Shown here piece after piece: positions 35,725-44,391 of a DNA stretch of 64,000 bases. Position 1 is the stretch's first letter; the number at the start of each line of letters is the position of its first letter. Source of the DNA: Sphaerotilus mobilis. Its GTDB lineage: Bacteria; Pseudomonadota; Gammaproteobacteria; Burkholderiales; Burkholderiaceae_C. The notes beneath the pieces were generated by a model. It saw only the letters and a program-made list of their open reading frames with translations. It made no database searches and was not told the origin of the DNA. The stretch is taken from assembly GCF_004216565.1 (NCBI RefSeq), contig NZ_SGWV01000010.1:248001-312000 (forward strand), written 5' to 3'. Made by a program: the position numbers and the translations under genes.

Positions 35725-36710
35725 GTCGCCCTCCCGTTTGGCGGCGTCGTGGTCCTGGCGCTGCTCAAGGTCCGGGCGACGTCGCGCACGGTCTCGCGCA
35801 GCCAGCGCAAGGACGCGGCGTTGTGGCTGACGTCGTGCCACAGCTGGTAGTAGGTCATGCTCGGGAAGTTGACGGGACAGCGCACGATGCGCAGCGGCAG
35901 GCTGTCGAGGTAGCGCTGGCAGAACAGCCGGCCGGTGGTCAGCACCAGCTGGGTCTGCGCCAGCATCAGCGGCATCAGCGCGAAGTGGGCGCTGCGCACG
36001 ACGATGCGGCGCCGCTTGCCCAGGCGCTGCAGGTGTTCATCGATCACGCCGACCGCACCGGCGTGCAAGGCAGTCGGCGCGATGTGCTCGGCATCGAGGT
36101 AGCGCTCCAGCGTCCAGCTGCGCGGGTTGCGCACCGCCGGGTGGTCCTGCGCGACCAGGCAGACGACCTCGTCGGCAAACAGCCGGCCCAGGTGCAGCTC
36201 GCCGGGTGGCTCCAGCCAGTTGCCGATCACCAGGTCGACCTCGCCGCGCGCCAGCCGGGCGCGGTAGTCGTAGTCGGCCGACAGCGGGTGGATGGTGACA
36301 TTGGCCAGCGGCGCCTGCTGCTTGATGCGGGCCACCAGCGCGGGCAGGAAACTCGGGTCGAGGTAGTCGCTCGCGGCGATGCGGAACTCGACCGCTTGCG
36401 CCTGCGGCGTGAAGGCCCGGAAGGCGCGGTCACCGAACTTGCCGCCGAACAGCTGCTCGGCGCTGCGCAACAGCGCCTCGGCCGGCGCCATCAGCTGCAG
36501 CGCGACCTCGGTGGGCACCATGCCGGTGCCCGCACGCACCAACAAGGCGTCGCCGGTGAGCGTGCGCAGCCGCTTGAGCTGGGCGCTCACGGCGGGCTGG
36601 GTGGAGGCCAGGCGCATCGCGGCTCGCGAGACGCTGCGTTCGGTGATCACGGTATGGAGGACCCTGACGAGATGAAGCTCGATCTTGTCAAAGTCGACAC
36701 GGCTGCTCAT
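35721..36710 (-). CDS. LysR-family regulator of the purine module
   Basis: A 329-residue LysR-type regulator. The N-terminal HTH (RVLHTVITERSVSRAAMRLASTQPAVSAQLKRLR, residues 16-50) is followed by a substrate-binding domain (AVEFRIAASDYLDPSFLPALV). It is the first gene of the minus operon and divergent from xdhA. It probably controls both directions from the 124-base intergenic region; the effector may be a purine or its breakdown product. Confidence 0.88.
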   Translation of the reverse strand: MSSRVDFDKIELHLVRVLHTVITERSVSRAAMRLASTQPAVSAQLKRLRTLTGDALLVRAGTGMVPTEVALQLMAPAEALLRSAEQLFGGKFGDRAFRAFTPQAQAVEFRIAASDYLDPSFLPALVARIKQQAPLANVTIHPLSADYDYRARLARGEVDLVIGNWLEPPGELHLGRLFADEVVCLVAQDHPAVRNPRSWTLERYLDAEHIAPTALHAGAVGVIDEHLQRLGKRRRIVVRSAHFALMPLMLAQTQLVLTTGRLFCQRYLDSLPLRIVRCPVNFPSMTYYQLWHDVSHNAASLRWLRETVRDVARTLSSARTTTPPNGRAT

Positions 36711-36834
36711 ACGGCCAAAAGCATAACAACCATCGTTGCGAACGTATACCGCTCACAGACGATCGGAGTATCTTGCGGGTAACTCCTGATCCCGGTCCGG
36801 CCTGTCGCACAGGCCCTTCAAGCCCACCCAACCG
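36711..36834. promoter_or_regulatory. Divergent control region lysR-xdhA
   Basis: This 124-base gap is more AT rich than its surroundings at its lysR end (AAAAGCATAACAACCATCG). It holds a loose dyad ATACCGC-(12)-GGAGTAT near 36746-36773 and the small repeat CAAC-CATC-GTTG. These are weak candidates for LysR binding sites. There is no clear -35/-10 pair and no Shine-Dalgarno before xdhA. Confidence 0.35.
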
Positions 36835-38427
36835 ATGACCACGACACGGCCCATCCGCTTCATCCACCGCGGCGAGATCACCCAGCCCGGCGACGTCCCA
36901 ACCACCCGCAGCCTGCTGGACTGGCTGCGCGAGGATGCCCACGGTTGCGGCACCAAGGAAGGCTGCAACGAAGGCGACTGCGGCGCCTGCACCGTGCTGG
37001 TCGCCGAACTGGCCAGCGAGCACGACCTCGCCACGCCCGGCGCCACGCTGATCGGCTCGGGCGCGGACACGCTGCGGCTGCGCAACCTCAACGCCTGCCT
37101 GGCCTTCCTGCCCACGCTGGACGGCAAGGCCGTCATCCCGGTCGAGGACCTGCCGCGTGCCTGCGGCCTGCCCAGCGGCACCTTGCACCCGGCCCAGCAG
37201 GCGCTGGTGGACTGCCACGGCTCGCAGTGCGGCTTCTGCACCCCTGGCTTCGTCATGACGATGGCGGCGGTGCATGAACGCCAGTGCAGCGCCGGTGGCC
37301 CGGCCGACCGCGCCACGCTGGCCGACGACCTGGCCGGCAACCTCTGCCGCTGCACCGGCTACCGGCCCATCCTCGATGCCGCCGGGCGACTCGGCCAGCC
37401 GGGCTCTCCACGCATCGATGCCCCGGCCCTGGCCGCACAGCTGCGCCAGCTGGCACAGGACCCGCCGCTGCACCACGCGGCCACGCACCCGGCCCGACCC
37501 GGCGTGGTCGAGCAGTTCCACGCGCCGCGCAGCCTCGATGAACTCGCCGCGCTGCGCGCCGCCGAGCCGGCCGCACGCCTGCTGGCCGGCGCCACCGACA
37601 TCGGCCTGTGGGTCAACAAGCAGTTCCGCGAGCTGGGCACGCTGCTCTATGTGGGCGAGGTCGCCGAGCTCAAGCGCATCGAGCGCAGCGACGAGCGCCT
37701 GCGCATCGGCGCGGCCGTCAGCCTGGAGGACGCCTGGGCCGCGCTGGCCGGTCTGGACGGCGAACTGACCGACGCCTGGAAGCGCTTCGCCTCGCCGCCG
37801 GTGCGCCACGCCGGCACGCTGGGCGGCAACATCGCCAACGGCTCGCCGATCGGCGACGGCCCGCCGACCTTGCTGGCACTCGATGCCACGCTGCAACTGC
37901 GCCTGGGCGACGTCGCGCGCAGCCTGCCGATCGAGGCGTTCTACCTGCGCTACGGCGTCAACGCGCTGATGCCCGGCGAGCTGCTGGTGGCGATGGACGT
38001 GCCGCTGCCGCAGCCCGGCACGGCACTGCGCGGCTGGAAGGTCTCCAAGCGCATCGACAGCGACATCTCCACCGTCTATGGCGCATTCGCGCTGAGGCTC
38101 GATGCACACGGCCATGTCGCCCATGTGCGGCTGGCCTGGGGCGGCCTGGCCGCCATCCCGAAACGGTCGATGCAGGCCGAAGCCGCCATGCTCGGCCAGC
38201 CCTGGAACGCCGCCACGCTGGCCGCCGCACAGGCTGCCCTGGCCAACGAGTTCCAGCCCCTGACCGACCTGCGTGCCAGCGCCAGCTACCGCCAGCGCAT
38301 CGCCGCCAACCTGCTGCACCGGCTGTGGCTGGAAACCCGGCCCGATGCGCCGCTGGACCCGGCCAGCACACGCCTGCGCCTGGCACCCACCCACCCGCAA
38401 CTGCCCCGCACCCAGGAGGCCGCATGA
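36835..38427 (+). CDS. xdhA: Xanthine dehydrogenase small subunit (2Fe-2S and FAD)
   Basis: A 530-residue subunit passing electrons from the molybdenum site to NAD+. The plant-type 2Fe-2S cysteines are in CGTKEGCNEGDCGACTVLV near 37-55; the second cluster is in GSQCGFCTPGFVM and NLCRCTGYRPI. The FAD domain starts near 230 (RLLAGATDIGLWVNK) and includes TLGGNIANGSPIGD. It overlaps xdhB by four bases (ATGA). Confidence 0.95.
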   Translation: MTTTRPIRFIHRGEITQPGDVPTTRSLLDWLREDAHGCGTKEGCNEGDCGACTVLVAELASEHDLATPGATLIGSGADTLRLRNLNACLAFLPTLDGKAVIPVEDLPRACGLPSGTLHPAQQALVDCHGSQCGFCTPGFVMTMAAVHERQCSAGGPADRATLADDLAGNLCRCTGYRPILDAAGRLGQPGSPRIDAPALAAQLRQLAQDPPLHHAATHPARPGVVEQFHAPRSLDELAALRAAEPAARLLAGATDIGLWVNKQFRELGTLLYVGEVAELKRIERSDERLRIGAAVSLEDAWAALAGLDGELTDAWKRFASPPVRHAGTLGGNIANGSPIGDGPPTLLALDATLQLRLGDVARSLPIEAFYLRYGVNALMPGELLVAMDVPLPQPGTALRGWKVSKRIDSDISTVYGAFALRLDAHGHVAHVRLAWGGLAAIPKRSMQAEAAMLGQPWNAATLAAAQAALANEFQPLTDLRASASYRQRIAANLLHRLWLETRPDAPLDPASTRLRLAPTHPQLPRTQEAA

Positions 38428-40805
38428 ACACCGTGACCGACCTGAACGCCGCCCTACGGGCCGGTGATGCGACATCGCCCGACCCACGCCGCGTCGGCAT
38501 TGCCCGGCCGCACGAGTCGGCCCATCTGCACGTGCAGGGCAGCGCCCCCTACATCGACGACATCGCCGAGGTGGCTGGCACGCTGCACGGCGCGCTGGGC
38601 CTGTCGCCGATCGCGCACGGCAAGCTGCTCGGCATCGACCTGGACCGGCTGCGGGCCCAGAGCGGCGTCGTCGCGGTCTACACCGCCGCCGACCTGCCCG
38701 GCCCCAACGACTGCGGCCCGATCGTGCACGACGACCCCATCCTGTGCGATGGCACGCTGCGCCATGTGGGCCAGCCGGTCTTCCTGGTCGTGGCCCGGAC
38801 CCGCGAACTGGCGCGCCGCGCCGCCGCATTGGCCAAGCAGGTGATCCGCGCCGAGCCCTTGCCCGCCGTGCTCACGGCCCGCGAGGCCCATGCGCTGGGC
38901 CAGTACGTGGTGCCGCCGATGGTGCTCGAACGCGGCGACGCCGCCGCCGCGCTGGCCGCCGCGCCGCACCGGCTGCGCGGCAGCTTCAGCCTGGGTGGGC
39001 AGGAACAGTTCTACCTCGAAGGCCAGATCTCCTACGCCATTCCGCAGGAGGACGGCGGCCTGCTGGTGCACTGTTCTACCCAGCACCCCAGCGAGATGCA
39101 GCACATGGTGGCTCACGCGCTGAGCCTGGCCTCGCACCGCGTGCAGGTGCAGTGCCGGCGCATGGGTGGTGGCTTCGGCGGCAAGGAGTCGCAGTCGGCC
39201 CTGTTCGCCTGCTGCGCCGCACTGGCCGCGAGCAAGCTCGGTCGGCCCGTCAAGCTGCGGCCCGATCGCGACGACGACTTCGCCATCACCGGCCGGCGCC
39301 ATGGCTTCGAATTCGACTACGAGGTCGGCCATGACGAGGCCGGCCGCGTGCTCGGCGTGCGCATCGACATGATCTCCAACGCCGGCCACTCGGCCGATCT
39401 GTCACCGCCGGTGATGACCCGCGCGCTGTGCCACTTCGACAACGCCTACTGGCTGCCGAACGTCGCCATGCGCGGCTTCTGCGCCCGCACGAACACGCAG
39501 AGCAACACCGCCTTCCGCGGCTTCGGCGGGCCGCAGGGTGCGCTGGCCATCGAGGTCATCCTCGACGAGATCGCGCGGGGCCTCGGTCTCGATGCGCTGG
39601 CCGTGCGGCGGGCGAACTTCTACGGCACCGACACCCGCAACGTCACGCCCTATGAGCAGGTGGTCGAGGACAACGTGATCGAGCCGCTGGTGCGCCAGCT
39701 CGCCGAACAGGCCGATCACGACGGGCGTCGCGCCGCGATCGCCGCCTTCAACGCCGGCAGCCCCATCCTCAAGAAGGGCCTGGCGCTCACGCCGGTCAAG
39801 TTCGGCATCAGCTTCAACGTCGCCCATTTCAACCAGGCCGGCGCGCTGGTGCATGTCTACACCGATGGCTCCATCCTGGTGAACCACGGCGGCACCGAGA
39901 TGGGCCAGGGCCTGAACACCAAGGTGGCGATGGTGGTGGCGCACGAGCTGGGTGTCGGCTTCGATCGGGTGCGCGTGACCGCCACCGACACGCAGAAGAT
40001 CGCCAACACCTCGGCCACCGCCGCGTCGACCGGCAGCGACCTCAACGGCAAGGCCGCGCAGGACGCCGCCCGCCAGATCCGCGCCCGGCTGGCCGACTTC
40101 ATCGCCACACGCTGGCAGGTCGACGCGGCCGGCCTCACCTTCGGCAACGACGTCGTCGCGCATCCGGCCGGTCACGCCATCGGCTGGCCCGAGCTGATCG
40201 CGCTGGCCTATGCGGACCGCGTGCAACTCTGGAGCGACGGCTTCTACGCCACGCCCGGCCTGCATTGGGATCGCGTGCGCCTCAAGGGCAAGCCCTTCTA
40301 CTACTTCGCCTACGGCGCGGCGCTCAGCGAGGTCGTGGTGGACACGCTCACCGGCGACTGGAAGCTGCTGCGTGCGGACCTGCTGCACGACGTCGGTGCC
40401 TCGCTCAACCCGGCCCTGGACATCGGCCAGGTCGAAGGTGCCTTCGTGCAGGGCATGGGCTGGCTGACCACCGAGGAACTCTGGTGGCAGCCGATGGACG
40501 CCTCGCCGAACGCCGGCCGGCTGATGACACACGCGCCCAGCACCTACAAGATCCCGACGGCCAATGACGTGCCCGAGGCCCTGCACACCGCCCTGTTTGA
40601 GAACCGCAACGTGGCCGACAGCATCCACCGCAGCAAGGCCGTCGGCGAGCCGCCGCTGCTGCTGCCCTTCAGCGTCTTCCTGGCCATCCGCGACGCGGTC
40701 TCGGCGGTCGGCGATCACCGCGTGCAGCCGCCGCTGCGGGCCCCGGCCACCGGCGAGGCCATCCTCGACGCGGTCGATGCCGTGCGTGCCGCGACCCGGG
40801 CCTGA
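38424..40805 (+). CDS. xdhB: Xanthine dehydrogenase large subunit (molybdenum cofactor)
   Basis: A 793-residue subunit that hydroxylates hypoxanthine or xanthine to urate at a molybdopterin centre. Motifs are GSAPYIDDI near 35, SLGGQEQFYLEGQ, RRMGGGFGGKESQ, TAFRGFGGPQGA, GTEMGQGLNTK, and the active-site Glu in KAVGEPPLLLPF near the C-terminus. The ATG at 38424 follows GGAGG and overlaps the xdhA stop. Confidence 0.95.
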   Translation: MNTVTDLNAALRAGDATSPDPRRVGIARPHESAHLHVQGSAPYIDDIAEVAGTLHGALGLSPIAHGKLLGIDLDRLRAQSGVVAVYTAADLPGPNDCGPIVHDDPILCDGTLRHVGQPVFLVVARTRELARRAAALAKQVIRAEPLPAVLTAREAHALGQYVVPPMVLERGDAAAALAAAPHRLRGSFSLGGQEQFYLEGQISYAIPQEDGGLLVHCSTQHPSEMQHMVAHALSLASHRVQVQCRRMGGGFGGKESQSALFACCAALAASKLGRPVKLRPDRDDDFAITGRRHGFEFDYEVGHDEAGRVLGVRIDMISNAGHSADLSPPVMTRALCHFDNAYWLPNVAMRGFCARTNTQSNTAFRGFGGPQGALAIEVILDEIARGLGLDALAVRRANFYGTDTRNVTPYEQVVEDNVIEPLVRQLAEQADHDGRRAAIAAFNAGSPILKKGLALTPVKFGISFNVAHFNQAGALVHVYTDGSILVNHGGTEMGQGLNTKVAMVVAHELGVGFDRVRVTATDTQKIANTSATAASTGSDLNGKAAQDAARQIRARLADFIATRWQVDAAGLTFGNDVVAHPAGHAIGWPELIALAYADRVQLWSDGFYATPGLHWDRVRLKGKPFYYFAYGAALSEVVVDTLTGDWKLLRADLLHDVGASLNPALDIGQVEGAFVQGMGWLTTEELWWQPMDASPNAGRLMTHAPSTYKIPTANDVPEALHTALFENRNVADSIHRSKAVGEPPLLLPFSVFLAIRDAVSAVGDHRVQPPLRAPATGEAILDAVDAVRAATRA

Positions 40806-40820
40806 TCGAGGAGAAGGCCG

Positions 40821-41759
40821 ATGAACACGACCCAGGCCTCGATCGGCATGGCGTCAGCCGGCGCTCACGAGACACCGCCCGAGCTGGTGCTGCACGCCAC
40901 CGCGCAGCAGTGGCTGGCCGCCGGACGTGTCGCCATCGACGTGGCGGTGACGGCACACCGCGGCTCGGTGCCGCGCGAGACCGGCACGCACATGCTGGTT
41001 TCGCCCACACAGGTGCTGGGCACGATCGGTGGGGGTCATCTGGAGCTGCAGGCGATCGAGGCGGCCCGCGCGCTGCTGGCGCAAGGCCCGGACGCGCTGG
41101 CCGCGCTGGCGTCGACACCGCGCGTCTGGCCCATCGCCCTGGGTCCGTCGCTCGGCCAGTGCTGCGGCGGTCACGTCACGCTCAGGCTGCGACCGCTCGA
41201 CAGCGCCGCGCTGGCCGGCTGGTCCCTCAGCCCGCCACGCCTGCACCTGCAACTGCACGGCGCTGGCCACGTCGGCCGGGCCATCGTGCGCTTGCTGGCC
41301 GACCTGAACGTGTCGGTCCAGTGGGTCGACACGCGCGAGAGCGAGTTCCCGCCCTTGCAGGCCCATGAGACAGCCCACATCGAGCGCCTGTGCAGCGACA
41401 CGCCCGAACACGAGGTCGCGCTGGCGCCGCCCGGCACGCACTTCCTGGTGCTGACCCACAGCCACGACCTCGACCTGCGCATCACCGAGGCCGTCTTGCG
41501 GCGCGACGACTTCGCCTGGTGCGGCCTGATCGGCAGCCTGACCAAGCGCGCCCGCTTCCTGCACCGCTACGAGGCCCGCGGCATCGGCGCCGCAGCCCTG
41601 TCGCGCCTGACCTGCCCGATCGGCCTGCCTGGCATCACCGGCAAGGAACCCGAAATCCTCGCGATCGCGGTGGTGGCGCAGCTGCTGCAGGTGGCGAACA
41701 CCGTCGAGGTCGGCAGGGAACGGATGAAAGCGGACTTGAATCGGGTGGCGAGCAATTAA
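40821..41759 (+). CDS. xdhC: XdhC molybdenum-cofactor insertion chaperone
   Basis: A 312-residue accessory protein that binds and sulfurates the molybdenum cofactor for XdhB. Features are TAHRGSVPRETGTHMLV, LGTIGGGHLELQAIEAAR, CCGGHVTLRL, a Rossmann-like HGAGHVGRAIVRLLADL, and the C-terminal LTCPIGLPGITGKEPEILAIAVVAQLL. GAGGAGAA precedes the ATG. It completes the canonical xdhABC operon. Confidence 0.94.
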   Translation: MNTTQASIGMASAGAHETPPELVLHATAQQWLAAGRVAIDVAVTAHRGSVPRETGTHMLVSPTQVLGTIGGGHLELQAIEAARALLAQGPDALAALASTPRVWPIALGPSLGQCCGGHVTLRLRPLDSAALAGWSLSPPRLHLQLHGAGHVGRAIVRLLADLNVSVQWVDTRESEFPPLQAHETAHIERLCSDTPEHEVALAPPGTHFLVLTHSHDLDLRITEAVLRRDDFAWCGLIGSLTKRARFLHRYEARGIGAAALSRLTCPIGLPGITGKEPEILAIAVVAQLLQVANTVEVGRERMKADLNRVASN

Positions 41760-41792
41760 AGGATGCTTTCATCAGCAAGGCCGATGTGTATA

Positions 41793-41848
41793 GAAAAGTC
41801 GATTTTTTATGCACGTCGGGCGGGACGTGCATGAAGATTCGGCTTTTC
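41793..41848. other. Long near-perfect hairpin downstream of xdhC
   Basis: An outer stem GAAAAGTCG/CGGCTTTTC (9 pairs, one G-U), a looser middle ATTTTTT/GAAGATT, and a perfect inner stem ATGCACGTC/GACGTGCAT around GGGCGG. About 24 pairs form in 56 bases. It lies in a 181-base gap that is noticeably more AT rich than its neighbours. It could end xdhABC transcription (CTTTTCCTT on the plus strand), be an RNA element, or be a mobile-element remnant. Confidence 0.75.
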
Positions 41849-41940
41849 CTTGCACGTTCGATCCCGATCCCTTGATCAAGATGGCCCCGGCCCATCACCC
41901 GTTCGAGAGCATCCGCCCGGACGACCGGGGCTGATGCCCC

Positions 41941-44064
41941 TCAATCCGCCAACGCCCCCGCCACCGTCTGACGCGCCGCCGCCGTGTGCAGGGCTTCGGT
42001 GAAGGCTTCGGCGGACATCGGTTCGCCGAACAGGAAGCCCTGGAAGCGGCTGCAGCCGAAGGTGCGCAGCATCTCGCCCTGGGCGGCCAGTTCGACGCCC
42101 TCGGCGACCACGCTCAGGCCCAGGCTGGCGGCCAGCGCGACGATGGCGCGCGAGAGGTGGGCGTCGACGTTGTCCTCGAGGATGTCGCGCACGAAGCTGC
42201 GGTCGATCTTGAGCTGGTCGAAGGGCAGGCGCTTGAGGTAGGACAGCGACGAGAAGCCGGTGCCGAAGTCGTCCAGCGAGAAGCTCACGCCATGCGCGCG
42301 CAGCCGGTGCATGCGCGCGGCGATGTCGTCGACGTCGCCCAGCAGCGCGCTCTCGGTGAGTTCGAGCTTGAGGCGCCGCACCGGCACGCCGGTGCGCTGC
42401 AGGATCTCGATCACCGCGTCGACGAAGTCGGGCTCGCCCATCTCGCGGGCGCTGATGTTGAAGCTGACGGTGACCTCGGACATCTGCGGGTCCTCGGACC
42501 AGGCGCACAGCTGCAAGCAGACCCGTTCGAGCAGCGCCCGGCCCATCGGCACGATCAGGCCGGTCTCCTCGGCCAGCGCGATGAACTCGCTCGGGCCGAT
42601 CAGGCCGCGCCGCGGATGCATCCAGCGCACCAGGGCTTCCGCGCCAATGGCGTGGTCGCCCTCGCCGACCTGCAACTGATAGACCAGCTGGAACTGCCAG
42701 TCCACCAGCGCCTCGCGCAGTTCGGACTCCAGCCGCGAACGCGCCTCGACCGCCGCCTGCATGGCCGGGTCGAAGCTGCGCAGACAGCCCCGGCCGGCGT
42801 GCTTGGCCGCGTACAGCGCGATGTCGGCCCACTTCAGCAGTTGCTCGGCCTGCTGCGCCAGATCGGCATCGACCGCCACCACGCCGATGCTGGCCAGGCA
42901 GTGGTGCTGGGCCCCGTCGATCAGATAGGGCTGACCGACCACGCGCAACAGCCGCTCGCCGACCGACTGGCCGACCGACTGCGCCAGCTCGATCGAGCGC
43001 TTCTCGTGCAGCAGCAGCACGGCGAACTCGTCGCCGCCCATGCGCGCGACGATGTCGCCGCGCGCCACCGAGGCCCGCAGGCGCAGCGCCACCTCGCGCA
43101 GCAGCTGGTCGCCGGTGTCGTGGCCGTGGGCGTCGTTGATCAGCTTGAAATGATCCAGGTCGATCAGGTAGAGCGTCGCCCCGCTGCGCCCGAGCAGGTC
43201 GCCTTCCAGGCTCTGGCTCAGCAGCTCGACCAGCTTGCGGCGGTTGGGCAGGTCGGTGATCGGGTCGTAGAAGGTCAGGCTCTGGGCCTGGGCCTCCGCG
43301 TCCTTGCGGCGCGAGATGTCGGTCAGCGTGCCGATCATGCGCAGCGGCTCGCCGTTGGCATCGTGATGCACCACACGGCCGACCTCATGGACCCAGACCT
43401 CGCTGCCGTCGCCGCAGCGCAGCCGGTGTTCGCTTTCATAGCCGCTGGCGATGCCGCGGCGATGGCGCTCCAGCCGCCGGTGCGCGGCGGTCGCGTCATC
43501 CGGGTGGATGCGTTCACGCCAGTCGGAGAAGCGCACCGCCGTGCTCGCATCCGCGCCCAGCCCGACCAGCACGCGGCACTGGGGCGACAGCGTGACCTCG
43601 CCGCTGGCGAGGTCCCAGTCCCAGACGCCCTGCTCGGCGCCTTCGACGGCGCGGATCCAGCGCGCGTCGGCATGGCGCTGCTGCTCCTGCGGCTCGCGCA
43701 GATGCAGCACGTTGGCGATGCGGGCGCGCACCACGCTGGCCCGGTAGGGGGTGGTCAGGAAGTCGGTCGCACCCAGCTGGAGGGCGCGGTCCTCGAAGGC
43801 CTCGTCAGGCTGGCCGCACAGGACCAGCACCGGCAGATGTCGCCAGGCCGGTTCGGCGCGCACACGCTGCAGCAGCAGCAGCGCCTCGTCATGGTCGTCC
43901 AGACCCAGCAACAGGGCATCGTGACGGCCCCTGTGCAAGGCGGTCAGGCCGCTCGCCGCGCCGTCGGCGGACTCCAGCAGATACAGCGCCTGCAAGGCGG
44001 CGCCCAGGGTGTGAACGACGTGCGGGTCAGGGGTGACCAGCAGCAGCCGCAGCCAACTCGACAT
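41941..44064 (-). CDS. Cyclic-di-GMP enzyme: degenerate receiver, PAS, GGDEF and EAL domains
   Basis: A 707-residue protein starting at 44064 (MSSWLRLLLVTPDPHVV). Residues 1-120 look like a receiver fold, but the phospho-acceptor position is Gly (ALLLGLDD near 54) and the Lys position is Thr (FLTTPY). A PAS domain with PAC (about 140-265; WDWDLASGEVTLSPQ) follows, then GGDEF with intact MGGDEF near 341 but no RxxD inhibitory site (ARGD). The EAL domain near 475 is intact (GAEALVRW, LTESALL, DDFGTGFSSLSYL, LKIDRSFV, AEGVE). It is probably an active phosphodiesterase and possibly bifunctional. Confidence 0.9.
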   Translation of the reverse strand: MSSWLRLLLVTPDPHVVHTLGAALQALYLLESADGAASGLTALHRGRHDALLLGLDDHDEALLLLQRVRAEPAWRHLPVLVLCGQPDEAFEDRALQLGATDFLTTPYRASVVRARIANVLHLREPQEQQRHADARWIRAVEGAEQGVWDWDLASGEVTLSPQCRVLVGLGADASTAVRFSDWRERIHPDDATAAHRRLERHRRGIASGYESEHRLRCGDGSEVWVHEVGRVVHHDANGEPLRMIGTLTDISRRKDAEAQAQSLTFYDPITDLPNRRKLVELLSQSLEGDLLGRSGATLYLIDLDHFKLINDAHGHDTGDQLLREVALRLRASVARGDIVARMGGDEFAVLLLHEKRSIELAQSVGQSVGERLLRVVGQPYLIDGAQHHCLASIGVVAVDADLAQQAEQLLKWADIALYAAKHAGRGCLRSFDPAMQAAVEARSRLESELREALVDWQFQLVYQLQVGEGDHAIGAEALVRWMHPRRGLIGPSEFIALAEETGLIVPMGRALLERVCLQLCAWSEDPQMSEVTVSFNISAREMGEPDFVDAVIEILQRTGVPVRRLKLELTESALLGDVDDIAARMHRLRAHGVSFSLDDFGTGFSSLSYLKRLPFDQLKIDRSFVRDILEDNVDAHLSRAIVALAASLGLSVVAEGVELAAQGEMLRTFGCSRFQGFLFGEPMSAEAFTEALHTAAARQTVAGALAD

Positions 44065-44391
44065 GTTCGATGGATCCAGTGTTCTAAGGCCCGAACGCAA
44101 GGTTGCGGACCGGTTGGGTTTCAGTATGCCCGGCTGCGCAAGGCCCCGAAACTGAAGAATATGAAACGACGCGACGGCCCGACACAAGTTGACGCTTTGC
44201 GGCGGTGCCACTTTCAGTTGCGGCACCCGGCGTCAGCAGTTGTCTGAATCGAAACTGCCTGCAACGGCGTGAACGAATGGCGGTCCGACACCACGCAGCA
44301 CCCGGTTCGGGTGCCAGACTTGGCCGCGTCGCCACACCAGGAAGGCCCTGCAGCGGCTATCTTGGTGGCCCATCAGCACACTGGAAGCATC
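44065..44391. other. Intergenic region between GGDEF-EAL gene and PBP-like gene
   Basis: A gene-free divergent stretch of 327 bases that must carry both promoters. Visible structure: GGTGCC-(12)-GGCACC near 44201-44224 and a tight hairpin GCACCCG-GTT-CGGGTGC (44298-44314). No convincing sigma-70 boxes were found. The PBP-like frame is open back to GTG 44269, so part of this region could be coding. Confidence 0.5.
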
